DNA of 43,596 nt from Bacillota bacterium (GTDB lineage: Bacteria; Bacillota; Clostridia; Acetivibrionales; DSM-1351), in contig JAEWSZ010000120.1 of assembly GCA_023397905.1 (NCBI GenBank), forward strand, positions 1 through 43,596, in the 5' to 3' direction. Shown one piece after another: positions 17,492 to 25,788 of this stretch. Both the position numbers and the translations under genes were made by a program. The notes beneath the pieces are model-generated. The model did no database searches and was not told the origin of the DNA. It worked only from the letters and a program-made list of their open reading frames with translations. The stretch's first letter is position 1. Each line of letters begins with the position of its first letter.

Positions 17492-19114
17492 ATGGTATAT
17501 TTCAAAAAAATGCTAGCCGCATTTATGATTTTTGTTTTTCTGCTGCAAGGTACAAACTCTTTTGGCGAAACCTCTTCACCAGACACCGTAAACAATACTA
17601 AGAAAAGCATAACCGTATTGTGCGGTGAAAAACTTTTCGGAGTGGACCCTTTCAATTTTATATCCGACGGCTGCTCATATATGCTTAATGCATTTGAGGG
17701 TCTGACCAGACTGGATAAAAACGGCAATGTAGTTCCCGGAATGGCCAAAAGCTGGAGAATCGAGGACGGCGGCAAAAAATTCGTATTTACCCTGAGAAAT
17801 GCCAAGTGGTCTGACGGTAAGCCCGTAACGGCCTATGATTTTGAATATGCCTGGAAAAAACTGTTGGATCCTGATTTCCGGCATTATTTTAGCTTCCTGC
17901 TGTATCCTGTTAAAAACGGAGAGGCATATGCAAATAACCTGGCGCCGGCGGACAGCGTAGGAATAACCGCTAAAAATGCCACAACTCTTGAAGTTGTATT
18001 TGACGAGCCCACTCCTTTCTTTATAGAATTGACTTATCTGCCGCAGCTCATCCCACTCAGGGAGGATATTGCTGAACGATATCCACTAACCTGGTTTATG
18101 TTTCCGGAAACCTTTGTAACAAACGGGGCATACAAAATGTCCAAATACGCTTCCGACATCGTTTTTCAAAAAAGCCCCACCTATTGGGACAAGAATTCCG
18201 CTGCACTTGATGAAATACGCTGGAAGTTTTCATATGATACGGGCAAAGCGATAAAGGATTTCAACTCTGGCAAGGTTGATATTGTAACCGGATTTATCTC
18301 CTACGATGACCTGCGTACCATGCTGAATACGGGAAAAGTTTCGGAATATAACCGTTTAGGCATTTACTATTTGTCATTTAATACGGCTAAAAAGCCATTA
18401 GATAATATAAAAGTCAGGAAAGCAATATCCCTGGCTCTGGACAGAAAGAAGCTAATTGATACCGTAATTCCCGGCTTTACTCCGGCAGCAGGGGCCATAC
18501 CCTATGGGGTCCATGGCCAGAAGCAGGGTACAGATTTCAGAGAAGAAGCAGGTGCTGCAGATTTCATATCCCCCTCCGCAGACATAGCTGCCGCAAAAAA
18601 ACTGCTTAAGGAGGCAGGTTATCCCGACGGCAAAGGACTGCCCCCTATAGAATTATTATATAATCCAAACGCAGGACACGAAGAAATCATGAGCTTTATA
18701 CAGAAACAGCTCAAGCAAAATTTAGGCCTCAACATAAAACTGGTGGCAAGTGACGGTTTTGCCGAATTTATAGACATGAGAAATGCAGGTAAATTCTCAA
18801 TAGCCAGAAACGGATGGCTGGCCGATTATAATGATCCTTCAACCTTTCTGGAATTGTGGTCGTCACGTAATGTAAAAAATGAAACCGGTTGGAAAAATGC
18901 AGCATATGATAATTACATAAATGCCGCCAGGACCTCTACAGACCCGGAAAGCAGAATGAATGCATATCACGGTGCAGAAAAAATACTGATGGATGAAATG
19001 CCCATATGTCCTATATATTTTTACACTTCGTTTTATCTTAAAAATCCGGAATTATCAGGTGTATTCTTTTCTTCAGGCTATTATCTGCATTTGCAGTATG
19101 CCGATTTAAAGTAG
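17492..19114 (+). CDS. Orphan oligopeptide-type solute-binding protein (OppA-like)
   Basis: This 540-residue family-5 extracellular solute-binding protein has a signal peptide (about 1-26, MLAAFMIFVFLLQGTNSFG) and then domain motifs YMLNAFEGLTRLDKNGNVVPGMAKSW, WSDGKPVTAYDFEYAWKKLLDP and VRKAISLALDRKKLI. OppA relatives of Gram-positive bacteria are usually lipoproteins, but no lipobox Cys is visible; the hydrophobic run ends in LLQGTNS. It may be secreted, or held by the uncleaved signal. No permease or ATPase gene follows, so it either serves a transporter elsewhere or is a sensing/scavenging protein. It is divergent from the ABC exporter. Confidence 0.9.
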   Translation: MVYFKKMLAAFMIFVFLLQGTNSFGETSSPDTVNNTKKSITVLCGEKLFGVDPFNFISDGCSYMLNAFEGLTRLDKNGNVVPGMAKSWRIEDGGKKFVFTLRNAKWSDGKPVTAYDFEYAWKKLLDPDFRHYFSFLLYPVKNGEAYANNLAPADSVGITAKNATTLEVVFDEPTPFFIELTYLPQLIPLREDIAERYPLTWFMFPETFVTNGAYKMSKYASDIVFQKSPTYWDKNSAALDEIRWKFSYDTGKAIKDFNSGKVDIVTGFISYDDLRTMLNTGKVSEYNRLGIYYLSFNTAKKPLDNIKVRKAISLALDRKKLIDTVIPGFTPAAGAIPYGVHGQKQGTDFREEAGAADFISPSADIAAAKKLLKEAGYPDGKGLPPIELLYNPNAGHEEIMSFIQKQLKQNLGLNIKLVASDGFAEFIDMRNAGKFSIARNGWLADYNDPSTFLELWSSRNVKNETGWKNAAYDNYINAARTSTDPESRMNAYHGAEKILMDEMPICPIYFYTSFYLKNPELSGVFFSSGYYLHLQYADLK

Positions 19115-19162
19115 ATGGGGCTGCCCGTACTCTGTACTCCCTGATTTTGCTTCAGGTTTTAT

Positions 19163-20020
19163 TCAGAAGTCGGATTGCTGAACTCTGGGTTCTGCCTTTT
19201 TATATACGCCCGGCGCTATTCCTATAATTTTTTTAAACATCCTGAAAAAATTTGAATAGTCGTTAAAGCCGGTCATATAACAGGTGTCTGTTACGCTCAT
19301 GCCCTCAGACAGCAGCTCCTTTGCCCTTGCAAGCCGCTTGTAGATTATGTATTGATGCAGGTTCATGCCTGTATATTTTTTAAACAGCCTGCTTAAATAA
19401 TATTTATTTATGTAAAATTTATGTTCAATAAATTCCAGTGACAGGTCTCCCTGCAGGTTTTCATTTATATAATCAAGCACAGGGAATATTTTTGCCGACA
19501 TACCGGTGGGATCGTCTCCGCTGGAGGTGGACAAAAAGGCATTGTTCAGCAATACCAGCAGCTGTACGAAATATGTGTTTCTCAGTATTATATCGTGTTT
19601 CTGTTTTTTCCCGCTGACCTGCTCAAGACTGTTCATCAGCTCCATAAGCTCCTGGCGCTGGCTTTCGTTGAGCTCGATCCTGTTCCGCTCACCTTTTTTT
19701 CTGTTGTTGAAGCAGTATAAAAGATTAAATTCCTCGGTGCTGTACAGGGCCGGGATTTCATTTCCAAACTGGATGCATATCCGCTCATAGGTTTTATCCG
19801 ATTTGAAAAAGGGCTTGTGTATCTCATACTGGTTGGTTATCATAAGATCTCCGTGATTCAGTTCATATATCTTATTTTCAACGAAATAATTTACATCTCC
19901 CGAGATCAAAAAATATATCTCATAGACGTCGTGCAAATGAAAGTCTATATCTATAATATCGCTGCGCGTATGTCCGAATCCGAATCTGTCCCTGTCGTCA
20001 GAACATTTTATTATCTGCAT
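19163..20020 (-). CDS. AraC-family regulator with cupin sensor domain
   Basis: This 285-residue regulator has an N-terminal cupin-like sugar-sensing domain (about 20-110; DIDFHLHDVYEIYFLISGDVNY, LNHGDLMITNQYEIHKP). Its C-terminal AraC DNA-binding domain (about 180-280) shows FYINKYYLSRLFKKYTGMNLHQY and VTDTCYMTGFNDYSNFFRMFKKIIG. It is divergent from a four-gene sugar isomerase/oxidoreductase operon and is its probable activator. The intergenic region holds a 21-bp-phased direct repeat that fits an AraC binding site. Confidence 0.92.
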   Translation of the reverse strand: MQIIKCSDDRDRFGFGHTRSDIIDIDFHLHDVYEIYFLISGDVNYFVENKIYELNHGDLMITNQYEIHKPFFKSDKTYERICIQFGNEIPALYSTEEFNLLYCFNNRKKGERNRIELNESQRQELMELMNSLEQVSGKKQKHDIILRNTYFVQLLVLLNNAFLSTSSGDDPTGMSAKIFPVLDYINENLQGDLSLEFIEHKFYINKYYLSRLFKKYTGMNLHQYIIYKRLARAKELLSEGMSVTDTCYMTGFNDYSNFFRMFKKIIGIAPGVYKKAEPRVQQSDF

Positions 20021-20048
20021 ATATCCCCCTGCATTTTAGTCAAAAAAA

Positions 20049-20080
20049 GCAATGTTTATGTGCAAAAGTGCAATGTTTAT
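20049..20080. promoter_or_regulatory. Direct-repeat operator, candidate AraC-family binding site
   Basis: GCAATGTTTAT occurs twice (20049-20059 and 20070-20080), exactly 21 bp apart, two helical turns. AraC-family activators commonly bind such same-face direct repeats just upstream of, or overlapping, the -35 region. The second copy would overlap the -35 of a promoter whose weak -10 is near TATACA at about 20090, ahead of the TTG start at 20142. Confidence 0.55.
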
Positions 20081-20141
20081 TTCATTATTATACACTAAAA
20101 TTAAAGTAAATGTTAACATTTCTTCAAAAGGGGTGTATATA

Positions 20142-21005
20142 TTGTCCAAATTTTTATTAAGCGCTTTTGCAGATGAAATAGACGCCTGCCTGCCAAAGCA
20201 GATGGAAGTCCTCGGCAGTCACAGCATCAGTTTTATTGAGATGAGAGGCGTAAACGGGAAAAATATATCCGAGTACACGCCGGATCAGGTCCGGAGCATA
20301 AAAAGGCAGCTGGATTCGGAAAATTTCAGAATATCCGCCATCGGATCTCCCATCGGAAAGATCATGATAACCGATGATTTCGAACCCCATTTCAGGCTGT
20401 TCCAAAACCTCCTGGATACGGCGGAAATATTGGAAACACGGTATATGCGGATCTTCAGCTTCTTTATCCCAAAGGACGCAGATCCAGCCATCTACAGGAG
20501 CCCGGTTATCGGCAGGATGGAAAAACTGGTCTCTGCAGCGGAAAAGAGAGGTATTACCCTGCTCCATGAAAATGAGAAGGATATATACGGCGACACCGCC
20601 GAAAGATGCCTTGATATCCTGGAGTCCATAAACAGCAGATTTCTGAGGGCCACCTTTGATCCCGCCAATTTCATACAGTGCGGAGTAAATCCCTATCCCG
20701 TCGCATACCGGCTTCTAAAAGAACATATTGAATACATACATATTAAAGATGCGCTTTTCAGTACCGGAAATGTCGTTCCTGCAGGTGAAGGCGACGGAAA
20801 GATAAAGGAACTGCTATGCGCCCTGGCGGAGAGCGGCTATGAAGGCTTCCTCTCTCTGGAACCTCATCTTGCCGACTTTGAAGGATTTCAAAAGCTTGAA
20901 CTACGCGCCGGCGCCGCCGTGAACACCGGGAACGACGGAGAAGTAAAATTCTCAATAGCGGCGGAGGCCCTGAATAAAATTCTTGAGGACGTAAAGCACG
21001 GGTAA
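20142..21005 (+). CDS. Sugar phosphate isomerase/epimerase-like TIM-barrel protein 1
   Basis: This 287-residue protein of the xylose-isomerase-like/AP-endonuclease-2 fold starts at TTG 20142 (MSKFLLSAFADEID) with an AGGGGTG site; an in-frame ORF start 90 bp upstream has no site. Metal-binding positions expected for the fold are visible: E in LLHENEKD, D in TFDPANF, H in YIHIKDA and E in LSLEPHL. Relatives include IolE/IolH-like dehydratases, tagaturonate or ketose epimerases, and the eliminases of 3-keto-glycoside pathways, so the exact reaction is open. It is the first gene of an operon with a second isomerase and two Gfo/Idh/MocA oxidoreductases, which suggests a 3-keto-sugar or inositol-like route. 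Confidence 0.85.
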   Translation: MSKFLLSAFADEIDACLPKQMEVLGSHSISFIEMRGVNGKNISEYTPDQVRSIKRQLDSENFRISAIGSPIGKIMITDDFEPHFRLFQNLLDTAEILETRYMRIFSFFIPKDADPAIYRSPVIGRMEKLVSAAEKRGITLLHENEKDIYGDTAERCLDILESINSRFLRATFDPANFIQCGVNPYPVAYRLLKEHIEYIHIKDALFSTGNVVPAGEGDGKIKELLCALAESGYEGFLSLEPHLADFEGFQKLELRAGAAVNTGNDGEVKFSIAAEALNKILEDVKHG

Positions 21006-21087
21006 TACGCCTCATGCGGCCGAATCCATGTCTACCGCACAGCAAAAGGCGCCAGGCGTCTTTTCAAGAAAATATAGGAGGTATTTT

Positions 21088-21849
21088 ATGAATAAGAACA
21101 CAATAGCTGCACAGCTTTTCACACTTCGGGATTTTACCAAAACACCGGCTGATATTGAGAAAACATTAAAGAAGGTCAAAGAAGCCGGGTACTCAGCAGT
21201 GCAGGTCTCGGGCATGGGACCGGTGGAGCCCGCATTTCTGAAAGAGCTGACCGACAGTCTTCAGTTAAGGATCTGTGCCACCCACATATCCTTTGACAGG
21301 CTGAAAAATGACCTCAAAGCTGTTATAAACGAACACAAGCTGTGGAATTGTGATTTTGTCGGCATAGGAAGCATGCCCTCAGAGTACCCCAGAAGCCGTG
21401 AAGGCTACACGGGATTTGCACGGGAGGCGTCTGTCATAGCCAGGGAACTGGCAGCCAACGGCTTAAAGCTCATATACCACAATCACAATTTTGAATTTCA
21501 GAAATACGACGGGGTTACAGGTCTGGATATTCTCATAAACGAATCCGATCCCGCCGCCTTTGGTTTTGAAATAGACACTTACTGGGTGCAGGCCGGAGGC
21601 GGAAGCCCCGTCCAATGGCTGAAAAAAGTGGCCGGCAGAATTGACGTGGTTCATTTCAAAGATATGGAATTCATTGACGGCAGGCAGGAAATGGCAGCCA
21701 TAGGCGAGGGAAATCTGGATTGGGAATCCATCGTGGACGTCTGCAGAAAAATCAGTGTGAAATGGTATGCGGTTGAGCAGGATGTATGCCCGAGAGACCC
21801 TTTTGACTGTCTTACCTCAAGTTTTAATTACCTGCAGAAGTTCATATAA
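21088..21849 (+). CDS. Sugar phosphate isomerase/epimerase-like TIM-barrel protein 2
   Basis: This 253-residue protein starts at ATG 21088 (MNKNTIAAQLFTLRDF) after an ATAGGAGG site; the longer in-frame start at 21028 is unlikely. It has the same fold as the previous gene but is diverged in sequence. Expected active-site residues appear in LIYHNHNFEF (His and Glu), GFEIDTYW (Asp), VHFKDME (His) and YAVEQD (Glu). The QLFTLRDF opening is common in the sugar epimerases of Gfo/Idh/MocA clusters. It lies 82 bp after the first isomerase. Two unlike isomerases in one operon suggest successive steps or alternative substrates. Confidence 0.87.
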   Translation: MNKNTIAAQLFTLRDFTKTPADIEKTLKKVKEAGYSAVQVSGMGPVEPAFLKELTDSLQLRICATHISFDRLKNDLKAVINEHKLWNCDFVGIGSMPSEYPRSREGYTGFAREASVIARELAANGLKLIYHNHNFEFQKYDGVTGLDILINESDPAAFGFEIDTYWVQAGGGSPVQWLKKVAGRIDVVHFKDMEFIDGRQEMAAIGEGNLDWESIVDVCRKISVKWYAVEQDVCPRDPFDCLTSSFNYLQKFI

Positions 21850-21932
21850 GACATATGTCATCTATGCATTTTTAACAACAGCAATCTTGTAAAATATAAC
21901 AGCCGCAATGGCAATGGAGGAATTGAAGAATT

Positions 21933-23093
21933 ATGGGAAACTTGCGTATCGGAGTAATAGGAATAGGCAACATGGGTTCATATCATGTCAAATGCCTTGA
22001 TAACGGCGAAGTTCCAAATGCGGAGCTCACCGCGGTGTGCGATATATCCCCCGACCGTTTGAAATGGGCGGGAGAAAATCTCAGTAAAAAAGTACAGCTT
22101 TTCAAAGACGCCTCTTCACTGTTTTCGTCAGGTCTGGTAGACGGAGTCATAATCGCCGTCCCCCACTATGACCACCCCACCCTGGCCATGGAGGCTTTCA
22201 GCCGGGGGCTCCACGTCCTCATTGAAAAGCCTGCCGGTGTATACACAAAGCAGGTCCGGCTGATGAATGAAGCTGCGGAGAAAAGCGGGCTGGTTTTCGG
22301 AATAATGTACAACCAGCGCACCAATCCCCTGTACCAGAAGCTAAGGGATATTGTCAAATCAGGAGAACTTGGGGAAATCAGGAGAACCAACTGGATAATC
22401 ACCGACTGGTACCGCAACCAGGCATATTACAATTCAGGCGGATGGCGCGCAACCTGGGCCGGTGAAGGAGGCGGAGTGCTCACAAACCAATGCCCCCACA
22501 ATCTGGACCTGTGGCAGTGGACCTGCGGTTTACCCGTACGTGTCCGCGCTTTCTGCCATTATGGAAAATACCATGACATAGAAGTGGAGGACGATGTTAC
22601 CGCCTATGTGGAATATGAGAACGGAGCTACCGGCGTATTTGTAACCTCCACCGCCGATACCCCCGGCACAAACCGTTTTGAAATAACCGGAGATATGGGC
22701 AAGATAGTGGTTGAGGGCGGAAAACTCACCTTCTGGAGAAACCGTATATCCGAAAGGGAATTTAACAGAACTTCAAGCACAGCCTTTTCCCAGCCCGAGG
22801 TCTGGAAATGTGAAATACCTGTTTCAGGGGTGGAAACAGCCCATAAAGGCATTATCACCAATTGGACCCAGGGTATTTTGGACGGAACCGCTCTGCTGGC
22901 CCCGGGATCGGAAGGCATAAACGGGCTTCAGATCTCAAATGCAGTTTATCTCTCCACCTGGCTGGACGACTGGGTCAGCATTCCCGTGGATGAAGAGCTG
23001 TATTACCGGAAGCTGCAGGAGAAAATCAACACTTCCACCTTCCGCAAATCAAAAACGGAAGCGAAGGTTTCGGATGTAAACGGCACATTTTAA
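21933..23093 (+). CDS. Gfo/Idh/MocA-family oxidoreductase 1
   Basis: This 386-residue NAD(P)-dependent sugar dehydrogenase has the Rossmann motif GVIGIGNMGSYH (about 6-17), the EKP motif (IEKPAG, about residue 97) and the C-terminal substrate domain with GGWRATWAGEGGGVLTNQ followed by PHNLD. These conserved stretches place it among enzymes oxidising or reducing sugar or inositol ring hydroxyls. It differs enough from the next gene (336 residues) to suggest a distinct substrate or an opposite reaction direction. It is 83 bp after the second isomerase and 17 bp before the second oxidoreductase, in one operon. Confidence 0.92.
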   Translation: MGNLRIGVIGIGNMGSYHVKCLDNGEVPNAELTAVCDISPDRLKWAGENLSKKVQLFKDASSLFSSGLVDGVIIAVPHYDHPTLAMEAFSRGLHVLIEKPAGVYTKQVRLMNEAAEKSGLVFGIMYNQRTNPLYQKLRDIVKSGELGEIRRTNWIITDWYRNQAYYNSGGWRATWAGEGGGVLTNQCPHNLDLWQWTCGLPVRVRAFCHYGKYHDIEVEDDVTAYVEYENGATGVFVTSTADTPGTNRFEITGDMGKIVVEGGKLTFWRNRISEREFNRTSSTAFSQPEVWKCEIPVSGVETAHKGIITNWTQGILDGTALLAPGSEGINGLQISNAVYLSTWLDDWVSIPVDEELYYRKLQEKINTSTFRKSKTEAKVSDVNGTF

Positions 23094-23110
23094 TACCGCT
23101 GGAGGTTATA

Positions 23111-24121
23111 ATGAAAATTTTCAACATTGGAATCGTAGGCTGCGGAGCCATACATTCCACACATGCGGACGCCATAATAAATAATGACGGCACTGCTCTT
23201 GCAGCCGTAGCCGATATAGACGAAAGCAAAGCGGAAGAATCCGCCGCAAGATATGGCTGCAGCTATTCTGCCCGCTATGAGGATATCCTCAATGATAAAA
23301 ATATTGATGCCGTCCATATCTGCACTCCCCACTATCTCCATGCGGACATGGCAATAGCCGCCATGGAGCACGGAAAACATGTTATCGTGGAAAAGCCCAT
23401 GGCCATAACGCCTTCCGACGCTTCAAGGATGATTTCCAAATCGGAGGCCACCGGCATGAAGCTGGGTGTGTGCTTTCAAAACAGGTATAACGCCACCTCT
23501 ATAAAAATCAAGGAATTCATTGAATCCGGCAAGGGCGGAAAAATACTGGGGGCCAGGGCATTTGTCACCTGGCACAGGGATAAGGGCTATTATTCCTCGG
23601 GAGAATGGCGCGGAACCTGGGCAAAGGAAGGCGGCGGAGTGCTTATAAACCAGGCCATACACACGCTGGACCTGCTCCAGTGGTTTCTGGGGGATATGGA
23701 AAAACTGAAAGCCTCTGTGGACACAAGGCTTCTGAAGGATGTGATCGAGGTGGAGGATACCGCTGAAGCCACGATTTCTTTCAAAAGCGGAGCTTCAGCG
23801 CTTTTCTATGCTACCAACTGCTACTGTGCCGACTCACCGATAATGGTAGAAATCGTATTTGAAAAAGCCCTGGCAAGGCTGGAAGGCGATCTGACCATCA
23901 AGCATGAAAACGGGGAGATTGAACGTTTTTCGGAAACCGACAGGGCAACGGGTGAAAAAGCCTATTGGGGCCTCAGCCACAAAATCCTCATACAGGATTT
24001 CTACAGCAGGCTGAGAGCGGGCGTTCCCTTTGCCATAGACGGTTCCCAGGGCATAAAAGCCATCCAAATGCTGGATGCCATATACAGGTCGGACAGATCC
24101 GGGACCGAAATCAAAGTCTGA
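23111..24121 (+). CDS. Gfo/Idh/MocA-family oxidoreductase 2
   Basis: This 336-residue enzyme has Rossmann motif GIVGCGAIHSTHAD, the EKP motif VEKPMAI (about residue 95) and the substrate-domain signature GEWRGTWAKEGGGVLINQ followed by IHTLDLLQW. It has a GGAGG site 5 nt before the ATG. It is the fourth and last gene of the AraC-controlled operon. With oxidoreductase 1 it could form an oxidise/reduce pair, one making a keto-sugar and the other reducing the product, with the two isomerase-fold enzymes acting in between. That scheme is an inference from gene content. Confidence 0.92.
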   Translation: MKIFNIGIVGCGAIHSTHADAIINNDGTALAAVADIDESKAEESAARYGCSYSARYEDILNDKNIDAVHICTPHYLHADMAIAAMEHGKHVIVEKPMAITPSDASRMISKSEATGMKLGVCFQNRYNATSIKIKEFIESGKGGKILGARAFVTWHRDKGYYSSGEWRGTWAKEGGGVLINQAIHTLDLLQWFLGDMEKLKASVDTRLLKDVIEVEDTAEATISFKSGASALFYATNCYCADSPIMVEIVFEKALARLEGDLTIKHENGEIERFSETDRATGEKAYWGLSHKILIQDFYSRLRAGVPFAIDGSQGIKAIQMLDAIYRSDRSGTEIKV

Positions 24122-24129
24122 AGTCCATT

Positions 24130-24217
24130 AATGTGCACATTTGTGATAATGTTGTGCTTGCCCAGCATAAATGTTGTGCTGGCATAACTTGAAAAGTGTA
24201 TTGAGACATGAGATAAT
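24130..24217 (+). promoter_or_regulatory. Operator-like repeats and promoter ahead of the amidohydrolase gene
   Basis: Three elements lie in the 283-bp gap after the oxidoreductase operon: a perfect 12-bp palindrome AATGTGCACATT (24130-24141); a direct repeat AATGTTGTGCT at 24148-24158 and 24170-24180, 22 bp apart; and a sigma-A-like promoter TTGAAA (24189-24194), 17 bp, GATAAT (24212-24217). The start site would be near 24224, giving a leader of about 180 nt that contains an intrinsic terminator. Confidence 0.5.
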
Positions 24218-24329
24218 CTTTATATGTTTATTAACAATCCGACAAAGACGTCATATAAAGGTATAGTTTTCATTGCTGATATTTTATTGCGGTGAAAAAT
24301 TTTAAAATCCAATTCAATACTACGTAATC

Positions 24330-24357
24330 AAAGCTGATTAACAAATCGGCTTTTTTT
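24330..24357 (+). terminator. Intrinsic terminator in the amidohydrolase leader
   Basis: AAAGCTGATT (24330-24339) pairs with AATCGGCTTT (24344-24353) across a 4-nt loop with one T-G wobble, followed by T residues to 24357. It ends 47 bp before the amidohydrolase ATG. It may end the operon upstream, or act as an attenuator for transcripts starting near 24224. I recognise no riboswitch class in the leader. Confidence 0.7.
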
Positions 24358-24404
24358 ATTATTATGAAGTTGTCAGAACATTTACTATAAGGAGGTTGAA
24401 CAGC

Positions 24405-25637
24405 ATGTACAAATGTGATGTAAAAAGAATGGAAGACAAGATTAAGACTTACTCAAAGTTTGGCGATGCGGGTCATGGAGGAATCACAAGATATTCGCTG
24501 TCACCTGAAGCACATCAGGCAAGAGATGAATTTGTCAGAAGAATGAAGGCAATCGGAGCCACAATTGAAACCGACGATATGGCTAATATGTACGCTACCC
24601 TCCCGGGATCCCAACCGGGTTTGAAGAAAATAGTAATGGCCTCCCATGTGGATTCCGTTAAAAACGGCGGAAACTATGACGGAATTCTGGGCGTTCTGAC
24701 TGCCATGGAGGTCCTGGAAACCGTAGTTGAGCAAAATATTCCCCACAGACATCCCCTCACCGCCATGATCTGGACAAATGAGGAGGGTTCTCTTTATCCT
24801 CCTGCCATGATGTCTTCAGGCGTTATCTGCGGCAAATTTGACAAGGCTAAAATGCTGGCTTCCAAGAGCATACTGGATGCTTCAAAAACCTTTGGAGAAG
24901 CTCTGGAGTCAAGTCCTTACAAGGGTGAGGAGAAAAACAGGCTGAATCCCGGCGATTACCTGGCCATGTTTGAGCTTCACATCGAACAGGGGCCCATACT
25001 TGAAGCAGAAAAAAAGGATATCGGTGTCGTTACCTGCGTGCTGGGAATGGTAAATTACAGAATCCGGACTTATGGACAGGCCGACCATGCGGGAACCACC
25101 CCCATGTCTTTCAGGAAGGATGCCCTTTATGCAGCAGCCCAGGTGCTCGTGTACCTGCACCAGGAGCTGGATAAGCTGGATCCCGCCCTTGTCTACACAA
25201 CAGGGGAAATCAAATGCCATCCCTGCGTGCACACTGTTATCCCTGACGAGGTTGATTTTTCAATTGATGCAAGGCATGAAAATCCGGAGGTCATCAGGCA
25301 GGTTGTAAAAATCATCGAAAACATCCCAAAAGAGGTTGCCAAATGTAAGACAGGCTACGAACTGGCCTGGGCCCGGGATACCGTATACTTCAATAAGGAA
25401 CTGGTGGAGTCCGTAAAACAGAGCGTCGATGAACTCGGATACTCAAATCAGTATATTAACAGCGGTGCGGGACACGATGCTCAGTTTGTATCATATATGC
25501 TTCCCACAACAATGATCTTTGTCCCTTCAAAAGACGGACACAGCCATTGCGAACCAGAATACACTCCGGTGGAACAGTGCACCGAAGGCGCAAGCGTAAT
25601 GCTCAATGCGGTTCTCAAAACCGACTTGAAGTGGTAA
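24405..25637 (+). CDS. Zn-dependent amidohydrolase (M20; allantoate/N-carbamoyl amino acid hydrolase type)
   Basis: This 410-residue cytoplasmic enzyme of the AllC/HyuC/beta-ureidopropionase branch of the M20 metallopeptidase fold starts at ATG 24405 with an AAGGAGG site 9 nt upstream. Metal ligands are visible: H in ASHVDSV, bridging D in NYDGILGV, E in TNEEGS, H in ELHIEQGP and H near the end in GHSHCEPE. The dimerisation domain lies in the middle (about 210-330; GQADHAGTTPM). The family cleaves ureido or amide groups of allantoate, N-carbamoyl amino acids or similar compounds. No allantoin or pyrimidine genes are adjacent, so the substrate is open. Confidence 0.88.
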   Translation: MYKCDVKRMEDKIKTYSKFGDAGHGGITRYSLSPEAHQARDEFVRRMKAIGATIETDDMANMYATLPGSQPGLKKIVMASHVDSVKNGGNYDGILGVLTAMEVLETVVEQNIPHRHPLTAMIWTNEEGSLYPPAMMSSGVICGKFDKAKMLASKSILDASKTFGEALESSPYKGEEKNRLNPGDYLAMFELHIEQGPILEAEKKDIGVVTCVLGMVNYRIRTYGQADHAGTTPMSFRKDALYAAAQVLVYLHQELDKLDPALVYTTGEIKCHPCVHTVIPDEVDFSIDARHENPEVIRQVVKIIENIPKEVAKCKTGYELAWARDTVYFNKELVESVKQSVDELGYSNQYINSGAGHDAQFVSYMLPTTMIFVPSKDGHSHCEPEYTPVEQCTEGASVMLNAVLKTDLKW

Positions 25638-25661
25638 TGATAACACATGCGGAAATGTAAT

Positions 25662-25710
25662 AAATCCCGTCCTACCGGATTTCAACAATACCGGACGGAC
25701 GGGATTTTAT
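25662..25710 (+). terminator. Strong intrinsic terminator after the amidohydrolase gene
   Basis: Arms of 17 nt (25662-25678 and 25691-25707, core AAATCCCGTCC / GGACGGGATTT) with a two-base internal mismatch are followed by T-rich sequence. It lies 24 bp after the amidohydrolase stop. Confidence 0.8.
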
Positions 25711-25752
25711 TTATCAGAAAATGGATCAAATTGCCCCGATTGTTTATAATCA

Positions 25753-25788
25753 GCTATGGCGGAGAAACCGCTCATAGCCCTGTTTTTT
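25753..25788 (+). terminator. Second plus-strand terminator, overlapping the SLH gene's stop
   Basis: GCTATGGCGG pairs with CCGCTCATAGC (one bulge) and is followed by six T (25783-25788). It would stop plus-strand transcripts from running antisense into the SLH gene. On the minus strand the hairpin lacks a T-run. Confidence 0.5.

Noticed and set aside
24224..24404. T-box or purine riboswitch in the amidohydrolase leader
   Set aside because: No T-box AGGGTGGNACCGCG sequence and no purine-type core found; only the terminator is certain.
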